This document shows positions 7,382 to 14,821 of a stretch of DNA of 18,708 nt, in pieces. The translations under genes were made by a program, and so were the position numbers. Within the stretch, counting starts at the first letter, position 1. Every line of letters starts with the position of its first letter. This DNA is from Ruminococcus sp. UBA1409 (GTDB lineage Bacteria; Bacillota; Clostridia; Oscillospirales; Ruminococcaceae). The DNA lies in the NCBI GenBank assembly GCA_002305045.1, contig DBPX01000018.1, forward strand, positions 2,607 to 21,314, written 5' to 3'. The notes below the pieces were generated by a model, which saw nothing but the letters and a program-made list of their open reading frames with translations, was not told the DNA's origin and searched no databases.

Positions 7382-9127
7382 TTGAAGAAGCTGATGCTCG
7401 GCAACGAGGCTATAGCCAGAGGGCTTTACGAGGCGGGAGTAAGGGTAGTTTCGAGCTATCCCGGCACTCCCTCAACCGAGATAACCGAGTTTGCCGCAAA
7501 ATACGACGAGATATACTGCGAATGGGCGCCGAACGAAAAGGTGGCTGCCGAGGTCGCCTTCGGAGCCTCGCTGAGGGGCGTCAGGAGCGCCTGCGCCATG
7601 AAGCATGTAGGGCTTAATGTCGCCGCAGACCCGCTGTTTACCCTCTCCTACACCGGGGTGGGCGGCGGAATGGTCATCTTTGTTGCGGACGACCCCGCCA
7701 TGCACTCCAGTCAGAACGAGCAGGACTCAAGGCATTACGCTATAGCCGCAAAGGTCCCGATGCTGGAGCCTGCGGACTCCGCCGAGGCAAAGGAGTTTGT
7801 AAAGCTTGCCTATGAGCTGTCCGAGAGGTTTGACACTCCCGTTATCGTCAGGATGTGTACAAGAATAGCCCATTCCCAGTGCCAGGTGGAGCTTGAAAAC
7901 AGGCAGGAGCTGAAGCCCTTGGAGTACAAAAAGAATCCCGCAAAGTACATAATGGCGCCTGCAAACGCAATTAAAAGGCACCCGTTCGTCGAGGAGAGGA
8001 CCGCAAGGCTCCGTGAATACGGCGAGAGTGCGGATATAAACAGAATCGAAAGAGGCAGCAGCGACAGGATAGGCATTATCTGCGCCGGAACCTGCTACCA
8101 GTATGTCAAGGAGGCTCTTGGGGACAGCGTGTCCGTCTTAAAGCTGGGGCTTGTAAATCCCCTCCCCGACAGGCTGATAAGGAAGTTCGCCGCCTCGGTT
8201 GAAAAGCTCTATGTCATAGAGGAGCTTGACGGCGTGATACAGGGTCATGTCAGCTCGCTGGGGCTTGAGTGCGTCGGCAAGGAGGTCTTTTCGCCTCTTG
8301 GGGAGTACAGTCAGGCGACAATCCGTGAGGCGTTCGGGCTTTCACAGCCTGAGAGCCTTAGCGCCGACTCCGAGATACCAGTCCGCCCGCCGGTTATGTG
8401 TGCAGGCTGCCCTCACAGGGGAATGTTTTACATACTCTCAAAGAATAAAATCACCGTTTTAGGAGACATCGGCTGCTATACCCTAGGAAGCGCCGCTCCC
8501 CTTTCGGCGCTCGACTCCACCCTCTGCATGGGAGCCTCGGTCTCCGGGCTTCACGGCTTCAACAAGGCGGGAGGAAGCGAGGCGGAGGGAAGAAGCGTCT
8601 GCGTGATAGGAGACTCCACCTTTATGCACTCCGGCATCACCGGGCTTGTAAATATAGCCTACAACGCCTCCAACTCCACCGTCATAATTCTTGACAACTC
8701 AATAACCGGGATGACGGGTCATCAGCAGAATCCCACCACCGGCTACAACATCAAGGGTGACCCTGCCGCCGCCGTCAATCTCGAGGAGCTTTGCCGTGCC
8801 GTGGGCATAAAAAGGGTCAGGGTCGTGGACCCGTATAATCTTAAAGAATGCGAGGCTGCCGTCCTTGAGGAGCTAGCCGTCGCCGAGCCGTCGGTCATAA
8901 TCTCAAGGAGACCCTGCGTGCTTCTAAAATATGTCAAGCCGAAGCCCTCCCTGGCGGTTGACAGGGACAAATGCGTCGGCTGCAGGATGTGCATGAGGCT
9001 CGGCTGTCCGGCGATAAGCATAGATAAAGAGGACAAAAAGGCGAAGATAGATTCCACGCAGTGCGTAGGCTGCGAAGTATGCGAGCAGCTTTGCAGGCTC
9101 GGCGCCATAGTAAAGGGGGAGCTTTAA
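7382..9127 (+). CDS. iorA: indolepyruvate:ferredoxin oxidoreductase, alpha subunit
   Basis: IorA is the thiamine-diphosphate and Fe-S subunit that oxidatively decarboxylates aryl-pyruvates with CoA and ferredoxin to aryl-acetyl-CoA + CO2, a reversible, oxygen-sensitive cytosolic reaction. From TTG 7382 the protein is 581 residues, normal for the family. The N-terminal pyrimidine-binding domain has LGNEAIARG and SYPGTPSTEI, the middle has CAGCPHRG and the thiamine-binding region GDIGCYTLG...GDSTFMH, and the C-terminal ferredoxin domain has two clusters, CVGCRMCMRLGCP and CVGCEVCEQLC. TTG 7382 is preferred because AAAGG lies exactly 9 bases upstream, the spacing seen at 16108-16122, and it gives the usual family beginning MKKLxLGNEA. 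ATG 7373 is in frame but abuts AAAGG and could not use it. iorB starts directly after the stop codon. Confidence 0.95.
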   Translation: MKKLMLGNEAIARGLYEAGVRVVSSYPGTPSTEITEFAAKYDEIYCEWAPNEKVAAEVAFGASLRGVRSACAMKHVGLNVAADPLFTLSYTGVGGGMVIFVADDPAMHSSQNEQDSRHYAIAAKVPMLEPADSAEAKEFVKLAYELSERFDTPVIVRMCTRIAHSQCQVELENRQELKPLEYKKNPAKYIMAPANAIKRHPFVEERTARLREYGESADINRIERGSSDRIGIICAGTCYQYVKEALGDSVSVLKLGLVNPLPDRLIRKFAASVEKLYVIEELDGVIQGHVSSLGLECVGKEVFSPLGEYSQATIREAFGLSQPESLSADSEIPVRPPVMCAGCPHRGMFYILSKNKITVLGDIGCYTLGSAAPLSALDSTLCMGASVSGLHGFNKAGGSEAEGRSVCVIGDSTFMHSGITGLVNIAYNASNSTVIILDNSITGMTGHQQNPTTGYNIKGDPAAAVNLEELCRAVGIKRVRVVDPYNLKECEAAVLEELAVAEPSVIISRRPCVLLKYVKPKPSLAVDRDKCVGCRMCMRLGCPAISIDKEDKKAKIDSTQCVGCEVCEQLCRLGAIVKGEL

Positions 9128-9700
9128 ATGCAGACCGTTAATGTTATGATAGTAGGAGTCGGCGGTCAGGGAAGCATACTGGCAAGCAAGCTCCTAGGCA
9201 CGGTTTTGGTAGACTGCGGCTATCAGGTAAAGGTGAGCGAGGTCCACGGCATGAGCCAGAGGGGCGGCTCGGTTGTCACCTATGTTAGATTCGGGGATGC
9301 GGTATACTCCCCGGTTATAACTAAGGGGGAGGCTGATTACATCGTCTCCTTCGAGAAGCTGGAGGCGGCAAGGCACGCTCCCTGTCTTAAAAAGGGCGGG
9401 AGGATAATCTCCAGCAGTCAGAGAATCGACCCCATGCCGGTGATAACAGGTGCGGCTGAGTATCCGGACGGCGTGCTGGAGGAGCTAAGGAGCAAGGGCG
9501 TCTTGGTCGACGAGCTGGACGCTTTGGAGCTTGCAAGGAGTGCGGGAAGTGCAAAATCGGTCAACATCGTGCTTATGGGCAGGCTCGCCAGGTATTTTGA
9601 CATCCCGATGGAAAAATGGCTTGCCGCCATCGAAAAATGCGTCAAGCCGCAGTTCGCCGAGGTCAACAAAAAGGCGTTTATGCTTGGCTGCGACGGCTGA
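9128..9700 (+). CDS. iorB: indolepyruvate:ferredoxin oxidoreductase, beta subunit
   Basis: IorB, the small partner of IorA, is a pyruvate:ferredoxin oxidoreductase gamma-type domain that completes the heteromeric enzyme and helps bind CoA. The 190 residues are the usual length. The N-terminal GVGGQGS (11-17) and the SEVHGMSQRGGSV block are typical, as is the later ADYIVSFEKLEAAR. The ATG follows the iorA TAA with no gap, so translation is probably coupled. GGGGGA lies in the last iorA codons. A 31-base gap follows before the aryl-CoA ligase gene. No defect is seen. Confidence 0.94.
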   Translation: MQTVNVMIVGVGGQGSILASKLLGTVLVDCGYQVKVSEVHGMSQRGGSVVTYVRFGDAVYSPVITKGEADYIVSFEKLEAARHAPCLKKGGRIISSSQRIDPMPVITGAAEYPDGVLEELRSKGVLVDELDALELARSAGSAKSVNIVLMGRLARYFDIPMEKWLAAIEKCVKPQFAEVNKKAFMLGCDG

Positions 9701-9731
9701 TGCCGTTAAAATGATATAAGGAGAGTAGAAG

Positions 9732-11039
9732 ATGCCAAACTATTATCAGCCCGAAATCGAGACAGCCTCGAGGGAGGAAATTCTTAGGATTCAGAACGAG
9801 AAGATTGTCAAGCAGGTCAGGCATGTGTATGACAATGTCAAATACTACCGTGACCTGATGGACAAAAAGGGAGTCAAGCCGGAGGATATCAAGAGCGTTG
9901 ACGATATCAAGAAGCTTCCTTTTATCTCCAAGGACGATTTGAGAGAGGCTTATCCCTACGGCTTTTTGGGGACGGATATCAAAAACTGCGTCAGAATCCA
10001 GTCCACCTCCGGCACCACCGGGAAAAGAGTGGTCGCCTTTTACACCCAGCACGACATCGACCTCTGGGAGGAGTGCTGTGCCAGAGCGATAGTCGCCGCA
10101 GGCGGAACAAACGAGGATGTCTGCCATGTGTGCTACGGCTACGGTCTTTTCACCGGCGGACCCGGACTCAATGGCGGCTCGCACAAGGTCGGCTGCCTCA
10201 CGCTGCCGATGTCCTCGGGAAACACCGAGCGCCAGATACAGTTCCTTATGGATTTGCAGGCTACAATTCTCTGCTGTACCCCCTCCTACGCCGCCTACAT
10301 CGGCGAGGCTCTTGCCGAAAAGGGCTACAAGCCGGAGGACAATAAGCTAAAGGCTGGAATCTTCGGCGCAGAGCCTTGGACCGAGGAGATGAGAAGGAGC
10401 ATTGAAAAGAGCCTTGGCATAAAGGCCTACGATATCTACGGACTCACCGAGACGAGCGGTCCCGGCGTCTCCTTCGAGTGCTCCGAGCAGACGGGCATGC
10501 ACATCAACGAGGACCATTTCTACGCCGAGATAATAGACCCCGACACCGGCGAGGTCCTGCCCGAGGGCTCAAAGGGCGAGCTGGTGTTCACCTCGCTTGA
10601 CAAGGAGGCGTTCCCCCTGCTTCGCTACAGGACAAGGGATATCTGCATCCTGACAAGAAAGAAGTGCTCCTGCGGCAGGACCCATGTCAAGATGAGCAAG
10701 CCCCTGGGAAGAAGCGACGATATGCTGATTATAAGGGGTGTAAATGTGTTCCCGAGCCAGATAGAGACTGTTTTGCTAAACGAGGGTTATTCTCCCAACT
10801 ACCAGATAACCGTCGACAGGGTAAACAACACCGACACCCTTGATGTAGATGTCGAGCTGCTTCCCGAGCAGTTCTCCGACAAGATGGGCGAGATACAGCA
10901 CATGGAGAAGTCTCTCGAGGACGCCATGCGTGCAATGCTTGGAATCAAGCCGAGAATCCACCTTGTAGCTCCCAAGACGGTTGTAAGAAGCGAGGGCAAG
11001 GCGGTAAGAGTAATAGACAAGCGCAAGCTTCACGATTAA
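9732..11039 (+). CDS. paaK: phenylacetate-CoA ligase family protein
   Basis: The protein of 435 residues has the length and motifs of PaaK-type aryl-CoA ligases, which convert phenylacetate or a related aryl acid + ATP + CoA to the aryl-CoA thioester. Seen are the nucleotide loop STSGTTGK (91-98), YGYGLFTGGPG (135-145), YGLTETSGPG (236-245), LLRYRTRD and the C-terminal GRSDDMLIIRGVNVFP that precedes the mobile domain. CSCGRTH is common in the family. The ribosome site AAGGAGA precedes ATG 9732 by 7 bases. Directly after iorAB it makes or uses the same aryl-acetyl-CoA. Run towards the acyl-CoA with IorAB in reverse, this would rebuild aryl-pyruvates from aryl acids, as known in methanogens and some rumen anaerobes; in catabolism the direction would be opposite. 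The exact aryl acid is not known. Confidence 0.93.
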   Translation: MPNYYQPEIETASREEILRIQNEKIVKQVRHVYDNVKYYRDLMDKKGVKPEDIKSVDDIKKLPFISKDDLREAYPYGFLGTDIKNCVRIQSTSGTTGKRVVAFYTQHDIDLWEECCARAIVAAGGTNEDVCHVCYGYGLFTGGPGLNGGSHKVGCLTLPMSSGNTERQIQFLMDLQATILCCTPSYAAYIGEALAEKGYKPEDNKLKAGIFGAEPWTEEMRRSIEKSLGIKAYDIYGLTETSGPGVSFECSEQTGMHINEDHFYAEIIDPDTGEVLPEGSKGELVFTSLDKEAFPLLRYRTRDICILTRKKCSCGRTHVKMSKPLGRSDDMLIIRGVNVFPSQIETVLLNEGYSPNYQITVDRVNNTDTLDVDVELLPEQFSDKMGEIQHMEKSLEDAMRAMLGIKPRIHLVAPKTVVRSEGKAVRVIDKRKLHD

Positions 11040-11052
11040 AGGAGGTCAGGTT

Positions 11053-11481
11053 ATGGCTATAAAGCAGCTTTCAGCATTCGTCGAGAACAAGCCGGGCAGG
11101 CTTTTGGGGATGGTAAGGCATATCGCCGACGCCGGAATCAATATGCGTGCCATGAGCATAGCCGACAATAAGGATTTCGGCATACTAAGAGTTATAGTCT
11201 CCGATGTCGAGGGCGCAAGAAGGGTGCTCTCGGAGGAGGCTCTGGTTTCGGTCACCGAGGTCATAGCCGCCGGCATGAGCGACAGGGCGGGCGCACTTTA
11301 CGACATCCTAAAGGTCCTTGCCGACGCCGGGATAAACATCGAGTATATGTACGCCTTCACCGCCTCCGAGGACATGGGAGCCTATGTCGTCATGAGGGTA
11401 AACGATAACGATTTGGCTGAGAGGGTCCTCCATGAGAGCGGTATAGCTACCCTTCGTGAGGAGGACATCGAGAGGATATAG
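11053..11481 (+). CDS. tandem ACT-domain protein
   Basis: The 142-residue protein consists of two ACT domains (about 3-70 and 72-142). Each opens with a beta-strand/turn of the ENKPGRL or SDRAGAL type, followed by a helix ending in DAGINMRAM or DAGINIEYM. ACT domains bind amino acids and control partner enzymes. There is no catalytic domain. The gene follows paaK by 13 bases with AAAGGAGGT as ribosome site, an arrangement (iorAB, paaK, ACT) found in many anaerobes, so it probably senses an aromatic amino acid and adjusts this pathway; that is inference from context. It is the last gene of the plus-strand run, and the cloverleaf repeat copy 3 starts 24 bases after its stop. Confidence 0.92.
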   Translation: MAIKQLSAFVENKPGRLLGMVRHIADAGINMRAMSIADNKDFGILRVIVSDVEGARRVLSEEALVSVTEVIAAGMSDRAGALYDILKVLADAGINIEYMYAFTASEDMGAYVVMRVNDNDLAERVLHESGIATLREEDIERI

Positions 11482-11504
11482 CCCCCTAAACGCCCCTGAG
11501 CCGC

Positions 11505-11668
11505 ATACGCAAAGTGAGCCGCCACAGCTAACGCTGTGGCGGCTTGATTGCCGGCTGGCGGGAAGGATAGTCTCCTGCCGCAGCTTAGGAGGCGTGCGGG
11601 CGTCAGGATTTTATGGAGTCTAGCCGGCAATCAGTTGGTCAGCTAAGCTGACAGCTCACTTTGCGTAA
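11505..11668 (+). repeat. cloverleaf repeat, copy 3 (complete)
   Basis: The terminal arms ACGCAAAGTGAGC (11507-11519) and GCTCACTTTGCGT (11654-11666) pair over 13 bp. Hairpin A is an 11-bp perfect stem (GCCGCCACAGC/GCTGTGGCGGC, loop TAAC, 11518-11543). The base of arm B pairs TGATTGCCGG (11545-11554) with CCGGCAATCA (11624-11633) and carries an apical CTCCT/AGGAG hairpin (11572-11591). Hairpin C is GTCAGC-TAA-GCTGAC (11638-11652). Stem sequences differ from copy 2 on both sides, keeping the pairs. It lies 24 bases after the ACT gene and has no T-run, so it is not a classical terminator. Confidence 0.75.
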
Positions 11669-11782
11669 GCCTGTCTCCTTGTCAAACTACGGTGGTGGGG
11701 GCCGTCAGGCGGACTTTTTGCGTTATTCGTGCGAAGCCTGCCGGCTTTTACAAAAAATTTACCCCAGCTGCTCAAAAACCGA

Positions 11783-11811
11783 TTGACAAACCGAAGGATA
11801 TATGCTAGAGT
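11783..11811 (+). promoter_or_regulatory. sigma-A-type promoter upstream of the polyamine cluster
   Basis: A consensus TTGACA (11783-11788), a 17-base spacer and TAGAGT (11806-11811) preceded by TGC (extended -10). Transcription would start near 11818, about 640 bases ahead of the arginine decarboxylase start. A long structured leader or a separate small RNA must therefore lie between. Confidence 0.65.
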
Positions 11812-11817
11812 ATCCCT

Positions 11818-12098
11818 TGATGGGAAACGATTTGATGCTCATTTTTGGCAGCGTCTGCTGACAGGGGCTTTGCGGGGAGTTTCTTCCTCGGAGCTAAAGC
11901 CCCCTTTGGGACGGTTTAGCCTTGTCGGGACGGCTGCCGGGAATCAGTATTGGGTATTCTTAGAGGTCTTTCCAGCTATTATTTTTTGACCTCCCGACCT
12001 TCGGGACGGTCTGCTGCCCGAGCGTGCGGTGCACGCTGTTGATGAATGATGAAAGGTGAAAGGTATTTCATCGTTGGGCGTTTGCCCAGTTTTTAAAG
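11818..12098 (+). ncRNA. candidate structured RNA or regulated leader
   Basis: The stretch is bounded by the promoter at 11783-11811 and a terminator at 12075-12094. It can form a stem GGCAGCGTC (11847-11855) with GACGGCTGCC (11929-11938), one bulge, enclosing GGGGCTTT/AAAGCCCC (11864-11871 with 11896-11903). Further on are TCCCGA-CCT-TCGGGA (11992-12006) and AGCGTGC-GGT-GCACGCT (12021-12037). A plus frame at 11729-11989 gives a weak peptide without a ribosome site. I did not recognise T-box, tmRNA, RNase P or SRP RNA signatures. It may be an independent small RNA or a leader whose terminator controls the polyamine genes. Confidence 0.4.
12075..12094 (+). terminator. intrinsic terminator 366 bases before speA
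   Basis: A 5-bp GC-rich stem TGGGC/GCCCA with loop GTTT (12075-12088), extended by wobble pairs, is followed by GTTTTT (12089-12094). The stem is short, so termination may be partial. That would suit either the end of a small RNA or an attenuator for the downstream genes. Confidence 0.45.
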
Positions 12099-12460
12099 TT
12101 GGTCACTATAAACCGGCGCAGTCCTGCGCCCTAACTTGTAAAACGGTCAATAAGAGTAGTAAAAGCGGGATATTTGCTATATAGACTCTGGATATCCATA
12201 TCGTTAGCCCGGGCTTTGCGCTAAGGGGACGGCTCTATGCACATAAAATCGGGGGAGCCTGTCAGGCGCTTGATTAAGGCTCTAATCAGCCCTCTTAGGC
12301 TAATTAGTCTCCTGGACTGCCGAAGGCGTTTTGCCGGGCGCTCTTAAGAGGCTTTGGCGCTTAAATGCGAATCGCTGCGGATATTTTGACGAAAACAGGT
12401 CAGCAGGCTGTGTTTTCGTCTTTTTTTATTGCATTTACGGCATTTTTCGGAGGAAAAGGG
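12099..12460 (+). other. intergenic stretch before speA with a possible second promoter
   Basis: No gene is supported here; an upstream in-frame extension of speA from 12365 lacks a ribosome site. Visible are a hairpin GGCGCA-GTCC-TGCGCC (12114-12129), TGC followed by TATATA (12178-12183) as an extended -10 without a -35 match, TGATTA/TAATCA around 12271-12289, and a CTCTTAAGAG palindrome near 12341-12350. Confidence 0.35.
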
Positions 12461-13933
12461 ATGTACAATCAGAAACTGCTATTAAATCAGCAAAGGGCGC
12501 CGATATACGAGGCGCTGGAGGAGTTCAGGCGGAACAGGGTTGTGCCGTTTGATGTCCCCGGACACAAAAGGGGCAGAGGAAACCCGGAGCTTGTCAGGCT
12601 TTTAGGTCAGCAGTGCGTCGAGCTTGATGTCAACTCGATGAAGCCGCTTGACAATCTTTGCCACCCTGTCTCGGTGATAAAGGAGGCGGAGGAGCTGGCG
12701 GCTGAGGCTTTCGGGGCGGCATACGCATTTTTGATGGTAGGGGGGACGACCTCCTCGGTGCAGACAATGGTGCTCACCGCCTGCAAGCGCGGCGAGAAGA
12801 TCATTCTTCCAAGAAATGTCCACAGGTCGGTGATAAACGCCCTTGTCGTCAACGGGGCGACTCCGATATATGTAAACCCCGATGTCGACAGAACGCTTGG
12901 AATCGCCCTCGGGATGAAGCTTTCGCAGGTGGAAAGGGCGATAGAGGAAAACCCCGACGCCGTAGCCATTCTTGTGAACAACCCCACCTACTACGGCATC
13001 TGCTCGAATCTTAAAAGGATAGTCGAGCTTGCCCACGCTAACAATATGCTCGTCTTGGTGGACGAGGCTCACGGCACCCATTTCTACTTCGGCGAGGACA
13101 TGCCGATAAGTGCAATGGCGGCTGGAGCGGACATGGCAAGCGTCAGTATGCACAAGTCGGGAGGAAGCCTCACCCAAAGCTCCTTCTTGCTGATAGGTCC
13201 CAAGGTCAGCCAGGGCTATGTCAGGCAGGTTATAAACCTTACCCAGACCACCAGCGCCTCCTATCTTCTTCTTGCGAGTCTTGACATCTCGAGGAGGAAT
13301 CTTGCCCTCAGGGGGAAGGAGGCTTTCTCCGAGGTCAAAAGGATAGCCCAGTACGCAAGGACGGAGATAAACAAAATAGACGGCTACTACGCCTACGGCG
13401 AGGAGCTTATAAACGGCGACAGCATCTATGATTTTGACACCACCAAGCTGACCGTCTACACCCTTGACATCGGGCTTGCGGGAATCGAGGTCTACGACCT
13501 GCTAAGGGATGAGTACGACATCCAGGTCGAGCTAGGAGACATAGGAAACATCCTGGCATATATCTCTATAGGAGACAGGATGAGGGAGACGGAGCGGCTT
13601 GTCAGCGCACTCCACGACATAAAAAGAAGGTATAAAAGGGACAAGAGCGGACTTTTAGACAGGGAGTACATCTCCCCGCAGGTGGTAATGACCCCGCAGG
13701 AGGCGTTTTACGCCGCCAAGGAGGAGATGATACCCCTAGAGCAGACCGAGGGCAGGATATGCACGGAGTTTGTAATGTGCTATCCCCCCGGAATACCGAT
13801 TTTGGCACCCGGCGAGAGGATAACCGGCGAGATAATCCAGTATATTCTCTACGCCAAGGAGAAGGGCTGCCAGATAACCGGCACCGAGGACGAAAGGGTC
13901 GAGCGGCTCAATGTCATAAAGGAAAGGCTATAG
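12461..13933 (+). CDS. speA: arginine decarboxylase (Orn/Lys/Arg decarboxylase, fold type I)
   Basis: A PLP-dependent decarboxylase that removes CO2 from arginine to give agmatine, first step of the polyamine cluster. From ATG 12461 it has 490 residues, the same length class as Bacillus-type SpeA. The PLP fold is shown by VGGTTSS, the Asp-containing LVDEAHGTHF (Asp201, His204) and the Schiff-base lysine in SMHKSGGSLTQ (about Lys232). The C-terminal domain has the family motif CYPPGIPILAPGE. The start is chosen because GGAGG lies 8 bases upstream; the frame is open back to 12365, but those residues (hydrophobic, no ribosome site) are not family-like. Lysine or ornithine as substrate cannot be excluded from sequence, but the ureohydrolase gene two places on favours arginine. 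The ribosome site of the next gene overlaps its stop codon. Confidence 0.93.
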   Translation: MYNQKLLLNQQRAPIYEALEEFRRNRVVPFDVPGHKRGRGNPELVRLLGQQCVELDVNSMKPLDNLCHPVSVIKEAEELAAEAFGAAYAFLMVGGTTSSVQTMVLTACKRGEKIILPRNVHRSVINALVVNGATPIYVNPDVDRTLGIALGMKLSQVERAIEENPDAVAILVNNPTYYGICSNLKRIVELAHANNMLVLVDEAHGTHFYFGEDMPISAMAAGADMASVSMHKSGGSLTQSSFLLIGPKVSQGYVRQVINLTQTTSASYLLLASLDISRRNLALRGKEAFSEVKRIAQYARTEINKIDGYYAYGEELINGDSIYDFDTTKLTVYTLDIGLAGIEVYDLLRDEYDIQVELGDIGNILAYISIGDRMRETERLVSALHDIKRRYKRDKSGLLDREYISPQVVMTPQEAFYAAKEEMIPLEQTEGRICTEFVMCYPPGIPILAPGERITGEIIQYILYAKEKGCQITGTEDERVERLNVIKERL

Positions 13934-13942
13934 GAGGTCAGT

Positions 13943-14806
13943 ATGGATTTTTGGTTCTCCGAGCTGCACACCCCGAGCGTCAAGCTTTCGGTTCAGGTGG
14001 ACAGGCAGCTATACAGCGAGGAAAACGAGTACATCAGGCTGGACATCTTCGAGTCGCCGGAGTTCGGGAGGTTTTTGACCGTCGACGGCTATATAATCAC
14101 CACCGAGCGGGACGAATTTATCTATCACGAGATGATAACCCACATCCCGATGGCTGTGCATCCCGACCCGAAAAGGGTGCTGGTGTTCGGAGCGGGAGAC
14201 GGCGGAGTGGTCAGGGAGCTTTTAAAGTATCCCAATCTTCAAAGAATAGACATGGTTGAGGTCAACGAGGGAGTCGTGGAGGCGTGCATGAAGTACCTGC
14301 CGTTCTGCGCCAGCGGGCTTGAGGATCCCAGAGTCACCATCTACTCCGAGAATCCGCTCCGCTTCATAAGGCATATAGAAAACGAGTACGATGTCATAAT
14401 AGTCGACTCCGCCGGCTTCTACGGACCGGGAGAGAGCCTTCTGTCGAGGGAGTTTTACGGGAGCTGCTGCCGTGCCCTGAAGGAGGACGGCATAATGGTA
14501 AACCAGCACCAAAGCCCCTTCTACGACGAGGACAGGCTCGAGACCCAGAAGGCGCACAAGAGAATCCTTGAAAACTTCCCGATAAGCCGGGTATATCAGG
14601 CTCACATACCGTCATACCCCTCGGGCTACTGGCTGTTCGGCTTTGCCTCCAAGCTCTATCACCCGGTGAAGGACCTTCACTCCAGAAGATGGAGGTCTTT
14701 AGGAATCGAGACGAGATACTACACCACAAATCTCCACAGGGGCTGCTTCGCACTGCCTGCATATGTAGAGAGAATGCTCGAGGATGTCGAGAACATCCCC
14801 GACTGA
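13943..14806 (+). CDS. speE: spermidine synthase-like aminopropyltransferase (atypical active site)
   Basis: The 287-residue protein has the spermidine/spermine synthase fold: an N-terminal beta-strand domain, then a Rossmann domain. Family enzymes move an aminopropyl group from decarboxylated SAM to putrescine or another amine. YHEMITHIPM (61-70), GAGDGG (83-88), the PSYPSGYW block and a C-terminal RYYTTNLHRGCFALP are conserved. Several usual acidic positions differ: the VEID block reads VEVN (105-108), the GDG/GDA site after DPRV reads ENP (136-138), and the DSxDPxGP loop reads DSAGFYGP (155-162), so its second Asp is Gly. This may mean another amine acceptor (for example agmatine), another donor, or weak activity. 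The gene starts 9 bases after speA with AGGAGGT overlapping the speA stop. No SAM decarboxylase (speD) gene is in the window. The family is sure, the substrate is not. Confidence 0.85.
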   Translation: MDFWFSELHTPSVKLSVQVDRQLYSEENEYIRLDIFESPEFGRFLTVDGYIITTERDEFIYHEMITHIPMAVHPDPKRVLVFGAGDGGVVRELLKYPNLQRIDMVEVNEGVVEACMKYLPFCASGLEDPRVTIYSENPLRFIRHIENEYDVIIVDSAGFYGPGESLLSREFYGSCCRALKEDGIMVNQHQSPFYDEDRLETQKAHKRILENFPISRVYQAHIPSYPSGYWLFGFASKLYHPVKDLHSRRWRSLGIETRYYTTNLHRGCFALPAYVERMLEDVENIPD

Positions 14807-14821
14807 TTAAAGGAGTAAAAA

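Noticed and set aside
11729..11989. 86-residue plus frame in the structured stretch before speA
   Set aside because: No ribosome site, no recognisable family, and it starts upstream of the promoter at 11783-11811.
12365..12460. N-terminal extension of arginine decarboxylase
   Set aside because: No ribosome site at 12365, residues unlike the family, and a good GGAGG stands before ATG 12461.
11482..12460. T-box, tmRNA, RNase P or SRP RNA in the gap before speA
   Set aside because: The conserved signatures I know for these were looked for by eye and not found; a covariance search would be needed to exclude diverged forms.
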